NCBI GenBank assembly: GCA_034509925.1
Contig: CM067527.1
Span: 8,560,001 to 8,624,000, forward strand
Source: Hirudinaria manillensis
Lineage: Eukaryota; Annelida; Clitellata; Hirudinida; Hirudinidae
Direction of reading: 5' to 3'
DNA length: 64,000 nucleotides
Part shown: positions 51,914-63,345 of the stretch, piece after piece
Layout: each line of letters begins with the position of its first letter
Position numbering within the stretch: the first letter of the stretch is position 1
The notes under the pieces: model-generated
Told to the model about the DNA's origin: nothing
Databases searched by the model: none
Seen by the model: the letters and a program-made list of their open reading frames with translations, nothing else
Translations under genes and position numbers: made by a program

Positions 51914-54900
51914 GTACTTTGAGTGATTTCGTTAATGTGTTATACGTATTTTGAATAGATAAATTAAATCAAAGCCACCATTTCTGATGGTCCATAAAGT
52001 CATTACCATTAATTCACTGCTGTATTCAAAAAATGATTTTTTCCTTTTTTAAAGCTATAAACAAAGCTACATATCTTTGGCGTTATTGTATATATTTGTA
52101 TGATATAATGTGTTCCTGGCAAATTTATTATTAAATGATGGATTTATATTTTCCAATCCAAAGAAATATATAGATTTATTTTTAGACTTTGATCCCAATA
52201 AAAGTTCAAGGAAAGAACTATAGATTTCTTGATAACTATATTTGTGAATTAATTATTTCATTACTGCTTTTATGTTGACGACTGCTTCAGGGTGTTTCTA
52301 AATACAGTCAGATCTCGCTACAATGCCACTTTCGCTATTTTGCTCGATCCCGACAAAATTCAATACAAAATAACGATCAATAATCGATAATAAATAAGTT
52401 ATTTCCCGTTGGGGAAGTAATTAAGAGAATTACCTTGTATTTTAAGATCAGGTTAATACATCCTTATTGGTGAGGGATGATTAAGGAAGGTGATGTAACC
52501 TTCCATGGAATGGGCAAAGTTGACTAGGAGTGAATGTCGAGATTTTGTGGGAATTGCGAGTTGGACTGGAGATTTGTGAGAGTTGTAGTGGTGTGCGATT
52601 CTGAATCTGTGATTCTGATAGTTTGTAGATTAACGTTATAAGGACCTTACTGAAACTGTCGTGTAGATACTCTTTTAAATTTAATATTTTTTTAAGTTTA
52701 GGTTGAGATTTGATAATAAATTATGTGATAGTTATATTGCTTCGTAAAGTGACAAAAGGAACAAACTTCGATAAAGTTACGTTCTCTCAAGTACATGAGT
52801 GAGGGAAGTGACATCAGGATTGTGTACGAGGTATTTTCAAATTCAGCCGTAAATGTAAGTTCAGAAATGCGAGCAAACCGATTTTACGCTGAAGGAGATC
52901 ACTTCTTTGCCGTGAAGAAGGAGCCGTAATCAGTCCAAGCTTGCCAGGGATATTAGCAAGAAATGGGGCGAAGTTAAGAAAACCAACGTGAAAGGCATTC
53001 TTAGCGAGAAGAATACAATCGAGAATGCAATCAGATTTGGAGTTCGCTGGAGTCGAAGCGCATGAAGCTGATGATGTAGGCTCATTACCTGAAACGACAT
53101 TATCTGTTTGTCAGCGGCGATCTGATCAACTAGAATGCGATAAAACTGGCCTCGGCATCAGCTCGATGCGCATCCCGGACTTCATGCGACAGTTGGCTTT
53201 TGCTCGGTCCCGACGGGTGGAATTTTAGATTTGACTGTATCATGCAAATTGGCATAAATAGAATCTCTCCAGAATGATTATTATATAACGTTATTATAGA
53301 TGGGATAAAGTGAAATAGAATGATATTTAAAAAGGATAAATTCTTGTCTTTAAAGTCTTGTCAATATCTTGAATTTATAGGAGGATGAATCATTCTATAA
53401 ATATTATTAGTCGTTTTTTAAGTGCCCCTCAAAGTTATGGAAGGATTTGTTCCCCTGGAAGACCCAAAAAACTGGATGGACGTCAGAGAATCATCCTTCA
53501 TGAAGCTTTCAAGGGGCTCAGTTCAACAAAGGATCTAAAAAAAAATAGCTGAATAATAAGAAATAAGAAATAACCTGAATATCATTATTGAGAATCGACA
53601 ATATTGAGGTGTCTCCGTGGAAGTGGTTTTCTAAATTTTGTCAAGCGTCAGCTCCGACTGATCTGGGCTACAGTAGATGTTGGATTTGGATACTAACTGG
53701 AACTCCATTATTTTTTCAGATGAAAAGAAATTTAACTTAGGTGGTCCAGAGGGATTCAAATGTCATTGGTATGATGTCAAAAGATAAAAAAATCATCTTT
53801 TGAAAGAAATTTTTGATGTGACTCAGTAATGGTCTGGGCTGCCATTCCTCTCGAGATTCTTCAGAACTTGTGTTCTTAGAAGGGAAGTAAAACTCTGTTC
53901 AAACACTGGACCATCATTTATTTACATAATGTGACAAATTTGGAAATGGGTCATCTTCCAGCTTGACAATGCCCTCTATAAATGGCCAGACCATCCAAAC
54001 TTTTTTCCAGGAAAGGAATTTGGAGGTTCTCAAGTGGCCTCTCTCGCTCCCCAGACATGCAAGGAAAACGTATGGGAATTGCTTACCAGGAAAATATATT
54101 GTAACGGCAATCAATATTCCAGCGTTCAAGAGCTGAAAGACTCTCCGGACGAAAGAGCCGGACGAAAGACAGACTGAAACCTTTCCTGGACTAATTAGAA
54201 TTTCTTTAATTAAAGAAGTAATTATGAAGGAAGGAAACAAAACTCATTATTGATTTTCATATAAATCATAATTTAAAAATTTAACTCCAATACATTTTAA
54301 AATTTATGTTCCACAGTATTCTTACTTTGTTGTGTGCAATTTTGGGGATTTCCAGCGTTTTGTTAAATTCTCGCAAAATATTTATTTCAGCAAAATAAAT
54401 TTGATAAATCCGTAACTGTAAAGTATTTTATCATAAAAAAATGATTTACATAATTCCACTACTTGGAATGATGTCGTCAAAAGATGAATTTATCCTTATC
54501 TATGTGTCTATGTATCCCAGGCTTGAAGGTCAAGGAACTTATCAGTTCCCCACCGGCACCTTGTACATAGGTTCGTTTTGTGATGGATCATTTCATGGTG
54601 AGGGGATACTCCATTTCCCTAACGGTGGCAAATACATCGGAAAATGGGTCCACGGAAAAGTAACCGAAGTGCTTAAAATTTTATTTGTCACAAATTAAAC
54701 ATAATATTACAATATTACATATGTATTTTGTTTTACAACATAAACATAAACAACTAAAGAGTTGGTTATTTTTAACTTTAATAACGGTGAACTTTATATT
54801 TGTATGTAATTCATTTTCAGCAGGTAATTTATATTTATATTGTGTAAGAGATGAATTAAGTTATTTAGGACCAAATCCGTTGAAGGCAAGAAAAACATAT

Positions 54901-57900
54901 TGCTAGTGAAGTTATATTTCAGAAATAGAGCTACATTCCCAGAAACTCATCAGCTTAAATAACTAAGCAATACATTTTCATGAATAGTCTAATGATTTTT
55001 TCGGTTCGATGACTATCGATAGAACCTTGAGAACTAAGTTTCAGTAATGCATAAAAGCAAAAAAACTTCTTGGTTGCATTAGGGTTACAGAGGTTTGCGA
55101 TATCAGGCTTGGTTCTATGCAACTTAGGACTTCTTTTAAAATTCGATAGACAAATTACAAATTGTATACAAGACGGAGATCAGAACAATAAGCAGAGAAA
55201 AGGTATGACTTGTGACATCATGAAGACTTTATTCAAATGCTTTCACGGAGTAATATAGATCAAGACATAAGATTTATTTATATAAATAAATTATGAATAG
55301 TGTATGAAATTTAAAATTTATTTTGCTTTACAAGAAAAAAACCGATCAGAATTGTTCATGATCATAGGCATGGAAAAAGCCTGGAGATTCCAATTAAAGA
55401 ATTGGAACCCCTACTTAAGGTTATTTTTGAAGAGCAATAAGGATAATCATCATTCATGCCCTGGAAAACTAATTTGAGTATGTATATTTCGAAATAAGGA
55501 GAAGCAGTAAGAAATTCATAGAAGCGTCCAAGATATAAACAGGAATACAAGAAAACTGGATGAATGCCACATGAAAATGTGAAATATGAAAAAGCCGTTC
55601 TCGGCTTTAAAAACCGATTATATATATATTTATTTTAAGATACTGAGGAACTTTTATCAAATATGATATTTCAGGGTAAATATATATTTCCTGACCAACT
55701 GGAGTATAAGGACAGCTGGGACTATTGTGACGGTTATGATAGAAGATTTCACAAAGAAATTCTTGAAGGATTAAATTCATCAGGTTATGTTTCAATGTTT
55801 TGGATTCTTTAAAAAAATCAGTCTAGCGCAAACTTTATAATATTTTTAAAACATCTCGGTATCATTTTAAAATCTATGATGAATTCGTGATACATTCTCC
55901 AGCTTAATGACGGTGTCACCAAAGTTAATAATTATCAAATTTGCTTCGATAAAGCAAAGCCATGTAAAAAAAAGTTCTAGTTCTAGCTGGAGATGAACTT
56001 TGTAGTTACTAAAACAAACCGAGATTATCTTCAATGCCAATTGGCATTACCGTATTTACAAAAGAACGATCATATACATCCAAGTCTTTCTTTCGAAGCC
56101 GGGGCAAAAAGTTTCCCAAGCTTTGATTTTTGGAAAGACATGGTACCACCATGAGCTCTAGGAATTCATGACTTATGACCACAGAATTTCCTGATAAACT
56201 TTTGATGAGTTAGTTCTCTGAAAGACTTATGGAAATGTTTACTATCTCTGAAATGGCATGCCTAGATCCTAAGTTAAGACCTCTTAAAAAATCCTTGATA
56301 CCAAATGATTTTCGTGCTTGATTTGGGCCCAAATAAAACTAATATCCCAATTCTATTCTAACCGTATATCACCTGTGCTATTTGTGTTTATAAGGCATTA
56401 GATTTTTTACCCCTATTTGCAAGCCATCCTTGCGGTAATACTTTGGTAATAATAACATGGAAATGCTGAAGGTTTTACTGCACACCCAGGCAAGCGACAG
56501 TATTTCCTTCCTTATGAGAAATTCTCTTATTACTTGAAATGGATATTTCAAGAAGTCTCGGATGATTTTCTCTAAGATGTAGTCATATTTTGCTTGTTCA
56601 TTAATTCTTACAAATTGTCTTACAATGGTATGTGGGAATAGCTTTGTTGGATGATGCTGTGATTAAAAATTCTCCTGAAAAGGTTTGAGATTTAAGCATC
56701 TAAGCAGATATTCAAATATTTAATGCGTATTTAGCCATCTCATTATCTCGTCATCTGTCACTATGAAAAATCAGAATGCTTCTACAGCAGCACCACACTT
56801 TTTGTTAACAGTGGTGAAAGCAAAAAATCTTTTTTTATTTTTGGCACTTTTTTTGCCTCTGCTCGAGACGGAGAACTCCCACAAATACGTGAATTGACAA
56901 TGTTCGGAAGCAATATCACTCAGTCGTCTTGGATATCTTCTATCCTTCCAGGACAGCGTTCAAGTTGTTCTCGTTGCTAAAGTCCGAAACTCTATTCGTA
57001 TTGGAAATAGATTAGCATATCATATCGTGATTATGTCTAACAATTGCTTATGATCCTTTTTCAATTGCTATTTCTCAGTGTGAAATAAATAAATAAATAT
57101 CTTATAGCAATTCAACTTACGATTATTTCTCATATCATCAGTTAGCAACACCCGCCATGTCACAAATGACTTCTTTTTTACGATTTTTTATCAAATCAAT
57201 TTTCTTCTATATATTTTCAGCGCGCGTCAAGTATATGAGGTTCGAGAATCATACGATTTCTATGTCTATCGATAATTTTAAAAAATTAAATTTTAAAAAT
57301 TATCGGTAAACTTTTTGACGAAAGACGCTGATCATAAGTAATTAATTAGCATTTAATAAATTTTATTTTTAAAATTTAAAAATTTAAATTAAATTAAAAA
57401 AAAAATTTACTAAATGAATATTGATGAGCAAGACGCTTTTCATTCTGTTTTTCGGAGTTACCCCATCGCAGCCATGGGGTCTCTTCCGTTGTGGAAAAAT
57501 TCTTTTCATTGCAGGTTTCACAAAAGTTCCTTAAAATATCTTATTATTTACCATAAGGATATATATTACTTACTATAAAATCTTTAACTTATAATTATTA
57601 TTTATATGTCATGTGCATAAATTACAATATAACATTAATTAATTAAATACACGAATAATTAATCCTCGACATCAAAGATGACATTGTACTTGGAAGAAAT
57701 GTACTCCAGCAAGCAGAACATGCCCCCGGGACTCTCGCCGAAAGGGGGGGGGGAATGACGAGTCCATCAATGTTACAACGGTTACCGACACGGCTAGTCA
57801 ACGGACTTTGATTTTGGAAACTGCCTCGGACAACGGCATGCCAGGATTCAAGTGTACTTGCGGGAGATCCTTCAAGGCAGAGAAAGGACTCAAGATCCAT

Positions 57901-60900
57901 CGTAGCAAAAAGGGCTGTGGACTGAAACAGCGTGCTGTCTCGGATTTGCAGACAGTTGAAACGTCGAGTAACACCGGGCCGGAGGATAACCACAGTCCTG
58001 AGTGCATTTCCGTTCCAGTCCCACAGTGGAGCCCTCCAAAGCAAAGGATCAAGTTCCTTTCCAGCAGGGAGAAAAAAGCCTGGCAAGAACTCGACAATTC
58101 CCTTGGACAGGAACTAAGGAAGATGCGGAAGGAACCGTTGATCAAGGTTTTCACAGACTGCATCTACCAGACAAGCCTCGAGAAGTTTGGGCCAAAGTCA
58201 AACAAAACTCCGAAAGAGCCAAAACCGTCGAGAAGACAGAGGGAACTCGCAACGCTGAGGAAAGAGAAGAAGGCGCTCAAGCGACGATGGAGGGAGGCTA
58301 ACACTGACGAGAGAGATGGCCTTGATCAAACCCTCAGGGACGGAAAGCAGGTGGCCGCGGGTGGGGAAATGCAAAAGGAGAATATGGCGGTGATCGACGG
58401 TGTGTTGCTTCCCGGAAAATTCAAGGTGTGGTTGGTACAGTTCGTGATCCTCCCAAGATTGTTGTGGCCGCTGACAATCTACGAATTCAGCCTGACCTCT
58501 GTGGAGGCACTGGAGAGGTGCATCAATCGGTTTACCAGGAAGTGGTTGGGCCTGCCTCGAGGACTTTCCTCAATTGCCCTCTACAGCAAAAGTGCCAAAC
58601 TCAGGCTGCCGTTGCGGAAGAGTTCAGAGTTAGCAAGATAAGAACACAGCTCATGATAAATAGCTCCATGGACGACACAATAAGTGGAACGAGGCCGGCA
58701 CTCAGATCAGGAAGAAAGTTTAATGCCCAGGAGGAGATCGAAAGGTCGTTGGAAGTGCTGGCCTTCGAAGAGATACGCGGTCCCATCCAAAACGACCGAC
58801 ATGGGGTCGGATGGAATCACTTCGCCAGGTTGTCCCAAGTTAGCGCCGCCCAAAGACAGACGCTCATCATCCAAGAGAGAAGGAAAGAGATCGAGAATTC
58901 CAGGATCACAAAAGCAGTTCAGCAAGCCCAACAAGAGCAGTGGACAACATGGGATCAAGCTCTGCAGAGATCACTCTCATGGAACGACATATGGAGAATG
59001 CCGCCGCTCAAATTGGCGTTTGTGATCATATCCCTCTACGATCAGCTCCCTTCTCGAGACAACCTAAGAAAATGGGGTCTGGTGGAAGAGTCAGGATGCA
59101 AACTGTGCGGAGAGACCCAGACACTTCGGCACGTCCTATCAGGTTGTAAGTACGCCCTGGCAAAAGGCCGGTACACCTGGCGCCACAACCAGGTTCTGAA
59201 GGTGGTTGTTGAGGCAATGAAGTCCGCCAGTGCAAAGGCAAACGCCAGTGAATCGGTTCCGCAAAAGAGAACGTATTTTTTGCGAGAGGACAGGGCGCAG
59301 TACGCCAAAAATAGGTGTCAAACGCCGAGGAAAAACATCCTTGAAAGTGCCAACGACTGGCGGATCGCCGCCGATATCGAGGGGATGAAAGAATACCCCC
59401 AGGCCGTGCGTGAAAGTGGGCGAAGACCAGACGCAGTTATGTCATCCGTCAGGACAGATACCATCGTAATGGTAGAGCTGACAGTCCCTTGGGAGGACAG
59501 AATGGAGCAGAGCAACGTGCTCAAAGAAGACAAATACTCTGAGCTCTCGATGGACCTGACCGACCGGGGATATAAAGTGTACCTCTTCGCCATAGAGGTG
59601 GGTGCACGTGGTTTGGTGGGCAGATTCAGCTACAACTTCCTCAGGGAGATTGGACTGCCCAGCAAGGACAGGAGTGCCACAATGGAAAAACTGTCGGAGG
59701 CGGCCGAAACTGCTTCACAGTGGCTGTGGCAAAAAAGAGACAGCCAATAGCGAGGCTGAGAAGTACGACCAGGTAACCTCCCTCAACCAGGTCGGCGAAA
59801 GCCTTCTGAAAGGTCGGCGCACTGGAGCGAGAACCTTCTGAAAGGTCGGCGCAGGTATCATACCTCTATAAGACCGAAGCCGGTTATCAGTTTTCACCGG
59901 TACTCGGCGGAGAGAGGAAAGGTGATTTAGGCTGGAAGGCGAAGACTTAAAGACCCAGCAGGGACACCCGACTGATCATCGGGTGCGGCCCAGCCCCCGA
60001 GAGCGTAAGGAGATCAGGGCCGAAACGCTTGAAGAAGGGGCCACTCCTCTGAGGATTCCCTGCTGGCGCTCCAACAAAGGAGTTTCTTGCATCATGCCTC
60101 AATTGAGACAAGAATTGAGAAATCCAGGCCTGGATTGGAAAGAAAGCAGAAATACGGGAGCGACTTGGGGCATGGCTGACAGAGAATAGTCATGACCCCC
60201 GAGAAATATGAATTCGAGGATGCATTTTATATAAATAGTGTATGAATTTCATGAATATTATGAAGAAGTGCTGAGTTGGAGGAATTTTAGGGGCGTTTTG
60301 GAGGATACATTGGTTCCATATCAGGATGCCTTGTTGGTTTCGGGTGAAAACTATGCAACTATGCAAAGAGTTCTAATAGAAGAACTGTTGAGGAGAGCAA
60401 AGTGATTCTTTCATGTTGCGGGAAACTAGAGGAACTCTGCGAAATGGTTAGCAAAGAAGAACAAATCAGACCAGTTTTTGGCAGCATTGAGCTGGAGTCA
60501 TTCGTACATTCATACACATCCGACGTGCGTGCGCTTCTACGGAAACTCTGTTCTGATGACGATGGAGGTTTTGGGCGGATGAGATTGTGGTACTGGCGAT
60601 TTTCATCGCAGCCCCTATTGGAGATGGAGTGAGTGGAGAGTTGTTCAAAGGGGGATGGGATCGCTGGTGGCTCTGTTGAATCACCAAGAGAGCCAATAGA
60701 TTTGTCATTAGAATCCATGGAATTACCGGATCAGGTGGAGTCATCAGCAGAACCACTGGAGTCACTGGTAGAGCAAGAAGAATAATCGACTGAGTCTAGA
60801 GAGCTCACGGAGTTAATAGTGGAGTGTTCGGAAGAACCCGTTACCATCAGAACCCATGTTAAACCAGTTAAACCAGTGGAACCTTCAGATATTTCAGCCC

Positions 60901-62530
60901 CTTTAGAAATAACAAAACGCTCTGGAATTTAGAAATGATGGGAGAGTACCATGTTACAACATGGAAAGTGAAATGGATGAGCCTGTAGAGAGCTTGGGAT
61001 CTAGCGATATGGTAGAGGCGGAAAATGAACTTAGTGGGGATGTTCCGCCACTCAAAGTTATGGGACAAAAGAGAAAACAGAAATCCTAGAAGAGGGCAAA
61101 CCAAAGGATCTGTGATTCACAACCATGAGATTGTCAGAAAACGTAATGGAATAGATCTGGACGAACAAATTTAAGAAGGGGCAGTGTTAATGATAATAGT
61201 AAGACAGCATACTTTCAAGATCTTTATATCAGTTACGTTAACTTTCAATAAACCTCACCTTCCATAATTAGTTTGAGAACCCCGAATAACTAAACAACGC
61301 GATAACATTGCATAAATAATAATCTCGTTTATTACAGGTCATATTCGACTTACAAATTTAGAACCACATAAGGATATACCTGAAGGATGTTATGATTGCG
61401 GAGATGGATTTTATAAACCAAGCGAACATGTGGTTTTAGATTATAACTTGGAGTATTTACGATATGCAGGTAATTGTAAATCTCGCTCTCTCAAATAGCA
61501 ATAACAACACTAATACAGTCAAATCTCGTTATTAAGTCACCACGCTACTATGCCACGATTGTTCGGTCACTACAAAATTCAATACAAAATAAATTTACTA
61601 CGCCACTCTTTATGACTCTCATGAAAAGGACATATTCCCAGTCGGGGAAGTAATCGAGAGTTATTACTATGTATTTATAAGGCTTGATCAGGTTAATACT
61701 TTCCCAGGACTTGTTATAGACGGATGATTAAGGAAGGTGATGGAACATTCCATGGAATGATTGGTCGAATGGGCAAATTGACGGAGTTTGAATAGGAATG
61801 AGACTGAACATCGAGGATTTGATGTGATAATTGTGAGTTGGAGTGAAGATTGATGTGAGTCGTAGTGAAGATCTGTGCGAAGGAGTGGTATGCGTCGAAG
61901 TTAAGAGAACCATTATGAAGGGCATTCTCAGCAAGAAGAGGCTGCAATCAAAACTGTAGTTCCATCTAGGCGCATGAATCTGATGCAGGCTTACTATACG
62001 AAGCTCGAGAAGGGAATTCTCATGTGGCTGAGGAAAGAAAGAGGATAGAAACTGCCTGTCGGCAGCGATCTGATCAAGGCGAAAGCGATGAAACGGTCCG
62101 AGCTGATGGCATGGACTTCAAGGCGATTGATTGGCTGGACAATTTCAAGTGCAGGGTGAAGCTGGATCGGTTAATTCAAAATCCCGGTGTGATGCAAGCA
62201 TTCTAGAGAAAATGCACGTAATCCGCCGAAAGAGATTCGCCAGTCAACGATTCTTGAGAGCATTGGACTGAGATGATGGGTAACTTGAGAAAATAAAGCC
62301 GTGTTTTACAAAAATGCCGTTTTTTTTTTGTAAAAAATTAGGCCGTTTTCGAAACCCTCGATACTATGCCACTTTTGCTCGTTCCCAGCGGGTGGGCATA
62401 GTAACGAGATTCGACTATAACTGAAAATAATCGTTTCTTTGAAAAAACAGATGAAGATGAGGACCAGTGGATCATAAATAAATGCAGGAAACAGAAAGAT
62501 GAATACATATCGTGCAAGCATGTTGGATGA
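51867..62530 (+). CDS. MORN5: MORN repeat-containing protein 5
   Basis: MORN5 is a small MORN-repeat protein linked in vertebrates to sperm flagella and motile cilia; its exact role is little known. Five exons join in consistent phase: 51867-51913, 54521-54659, 55675-55783, 61338-61469, 62451-62530, giving about 168 residues (human about 161). MORN motifs: YSGDTRYGRLEGQGTYQFP (exons 1-2), GTLYIGSFCDGSFHGEGIL and GGKYIGKWVHGKGKYIFP. The C-terminal half has the MORN5-specific DYCDGYDRRF, IPEGCYDCGDGFY and DEDEDQWIINKCR. All splice sites are GT-AG. AATAAA follows at 62597. The exons span 10.7 kb because introns 1, 3 and 4 hold transposons. The reading frame is intact. Confidence 0.93.
52305..53237 (+). 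mobile_element. Tigger/pogo-like non-autonomous element in MORN5 intron 1
   Basis: Starts CAGTCAGATCTCGCTACAATGCC and ends with the inverted counterpart TAGATTTGACTG, flanked by TA on each side (52303-52304 and 53238-53239), as pogo/Tigger elements are. The inner ends share TTTTGCTCG(A/G)TCCCGAC in inverted positions. The inside retains transposase-derived scraps (53025-53228 open) but no DDE domain. 933 bp. Confidence 0.82.
53390..54240 (+). pseudogene. Tc1/mariner transposase relic (Tc3-like) in MORN5 intron 1
   Basis: Frame-broken pieces in order: helix-turn-helix part GRPKKLDGRQRIILHEAF (53450), then WNSIIFSDEKKFNLGGPEGF (53700-53760, with the first catalytic Asp of DDE in FSDE), VMVWAAI (53829-53849), then a degraded KWP-x-RSPDM region (54030-54060) and ENVWELLTRKIYCNGNQYSS (54065-54120). 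This is the standard order for Tc1/mariner transposases. Stops and shifts are frequent. I did not find terminal inverted repeats. Confidence 0.8.
54521..54659 (+). CDS. MORN5: MORN5 exon 2
   Basis: Acceptor TATCCCAG, donor AAA/GTAACC. Encodes LEGQGTYQFPTGTLYIG and FHGEGILHFPNGGKYIGKW, two MORN repeats. Confidence 0.93.
55675..55783 (+). CDS. MORN5: MORN5 exon 3
   Basis: Acceptor ATATTTCAG, donor TCAG/GTTATG. Encodes GKYIFPDQLEYKDSWDYCDG and YDRRFHKEILEGLNSS. Confidence 0.93.
55784..57419. other. MORN5 intron 3, proximal part
   Basis: AT-rich intron sequence with no recognised gene or element. Confidence 0.5.
57808..58641 (+). pseudogene. REL-LINE N-terminal zinc finger fused to RT end
   Basis: Open for 277 residues. 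FKCTCGRSFKAEKGLKIHRSK forms a C-x-C-x12-H-x4-C finger near residue 16 (the open frame extends upstream of this point). A Lys/Arg-rich linker ends at about residue 190, where LPGKFKVWLVQFVILPRLLW and FTRKWLGLPRGLSSIALYS, from the end of an RT, follow directly. Palm motifs are absent, so some 500 residues were deleted. Pol continues in the +1 frame at 58620. Confidence 0.78.
58620..59750 (+). pseudogene. REL-LINE C-terminal domain: CCHC finger and endonuclease
   Basis: Continues from EEFRVSKIRTQLM. It contains MPPLKLAFVIISLYDQLPS, the finger CKLCGETQTLRHVLSGC (C-x2-C-x7-H-x4-C) and the endonuclease core RRPDAVMS, MVELTVPWEDRM and FAIEVGARGLVGR, which matches the PD-(D/E)xK fold of R2-type LINEs. 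It ends SQWLWQKRDSQ before TAG. The part from 58428 to 58619 in this frame is a shadow of the preceding one. The domain itself looks intact, but the RT needed for movement is gone. Confidence 0.83.
60200..61307 (+). mobile_element. 3' part of an LTR retrotransposon ending in an LTR
   Basis: Contains broken frames on plus, including SFVHSYTSDVRALLRKLCSD (60490-60550), EPIDLSLESMELPDQVESS (60690-60750) and SAPLEITKRSGI (60895-60930). A purine-rich AAGAAGGGGCAG (61172-61183) precedes a TG...CA segment at 61184-61307 with TTTCAATAAACCT and CATAATTAGTTTGAGAACCCC, shared with 4046-4298. The protein is not recognised with certainty; a C-terminal pol or third ORF of a Gypsy element is likely. Confidence 0.55.
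61338..61469 (+). CDS. MORN5: MORN5 exon 4
   Basis: Acceptor TTATTACAG, donor GCAG/GTAATT. Encodes HIRLTNLEPHKDIPEGCYDC and GDGFYKPSEHVVLDY. It begins about 30 bp after the end of an LTR-like sequence. Confidence 0.93.
61516..62417 (+). mobile_element. Tigger/pogo-like element in MORN5 intron 4
   Basis: Starts CAGTCAAATCTCGTTATTAAG after TA and ends AACGAGATTCGACTA before TA (62418-62419). The interior is collinear with 52305-53237 and with 2745-3125 read on minus, including GGAACATTCCATGGAATG and a piece coding for DWLDNFK (CENP-B-like HTH). 902 bp. It fills most of the intron and stops 33 bp before the exon 5 acceptor. Confidence 0.8.
62451..62530 (+). CDS. MORN5: MORN5 exon 5 (terminal)
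   Basis: Acceptor AAAAAACAG, 33 bp after the end of a Tigger-like element. Encodes DEDEDQWIINKCRKQKDEYI and ends CKHVG before TGA. Confidence 0.9.
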
Positions 62531-62596
62531 ATAATCGAAAATTACTTGAATTACTGTAACTTGATTAATATTATGGTCAGGATCTGTGTATTTTTC

Positions 62597-62602
62597 AATA
62601 AA
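62597..62602 (+). terminator. MORN5 poly(A) signal
   Basis: AATAAA 67 bp after the MORN5 stop codon. Confidence 0.7.
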
Positions 62603-62757
62603 TGAAGAAAAGTTTAAAATAATAATGTTTGATTATCTCAAAGATACGTGTAAAGATTGCTTGATACAAGTTTATGGATCTGAATCAAGCAGCGGCCTCG
62701 TTTCAAGCCAAGGATTGCTATATAAGAATCACACAAACACCAACATTATATATAATA

Positions 62758-63345
62758 CTAAATGAAACTTATATACATATCCCCCACTTTGTAAACCCCA
62801 GATAAATTTAAATCTGGCAAATAAAAAATCCAGCCAGCCAATATAATTTGGAGGCCTATTTTCGTGAGGAATGCGTAAGTCGACTTGCCGACTACGCCCC
62901 TTGCGCCAACTTCTATTGGGAAGAGGTCAACTCTGAACCCTTTCGCTTCCAGGTCCACCGCCAGATCTGCATACTTTTCCGCTTTCAGCGCATTGCTATA
63001 TTGCATTCTGTCCTCCCATGGGACCGTCAACTCCACCAAAAGGATGGCATCTGACGACGGTGACATCAACACCATATCTGGCCTCTTGCCACTCTCAATC
63101 AGCACCTGGGGATAGTGCCTCATTCCTTCTAAGTCGGCTGCGACTGTCCAATCGTTTGCCTCTGCAAGGATGTCCTTTCTTGGCGTTTTACATCGCTTTC
63201 TGCAGAGGTGTGCGTGGAAGTAAATCTTCCGCTGCTTGGAGATTGCGCGCGAGTTTGCTCTGGTTACTGCTTGGTGGCCTCACACACTTCTCGAAGGACC
63301 TATACCACGCCACGTATACCGACCATGGGCAAGGGCGTATGTGCA
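62758..63345 (-). mobile_element. Second REL-endonuclease LINE fragment
   Basis: On minus it reads TYALAHGRYTWR (63340-63300), a frameshifted middle, RKDILAEANDWTVAADLEG (near 63180-63125) and an intact endonuclease core at 63123-62830: KRPDMVLM, LVELTVPWEDRM and FPIEVGARGVVGK. It is about as close to 59130-59650 as a family member would be. The C-terminal WLW motif is replaced by unrelated sequence after LTKIGLQ. The 5' side stops exactly at the GAGT array. Confidence 0.82.

Larger units (their letters stand above)
57640..60190 (+). mobile_element. REL-endonuclease LINE (R2/NeSL/HERO-like), RT mostly deleted
   Basis: A GC-rich island in the AT-rich MORN5 intron 3. It encodes an N-terminal C2H2-type finger, then, after a large internal deletion, the RT thumb end, a CCHC finger and a restriction-like endonuclease. 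A 3' UTR follows with a 7-bp stem hairpin (59965-59985) and a 19-20 bp direct repeat (CCTTCTGAAAGGTCGGCGC at about 59803 and 59834). No target duplication was identified; the 5' limit is uncertain. Confidence 0.82.

Noticed and set aside
52305..53237. Autonomous Tigger transposase gene
   Set aside because: No DDE catalytic region is present; only short HTH-derived scraps remain.
54685..54906. Additional MORN5 exon after exon 2
   Set aside because: Exon 2 already joins exon 3 in phase with the conserved order of MORN5; this AT-rich frame has no MORN residues.
57808..58641. Possible host zinc-finger protein
   Set aside because: The finger is immediately followed by LINE RT and endonuclease sequence, so it is part of the retroelement.
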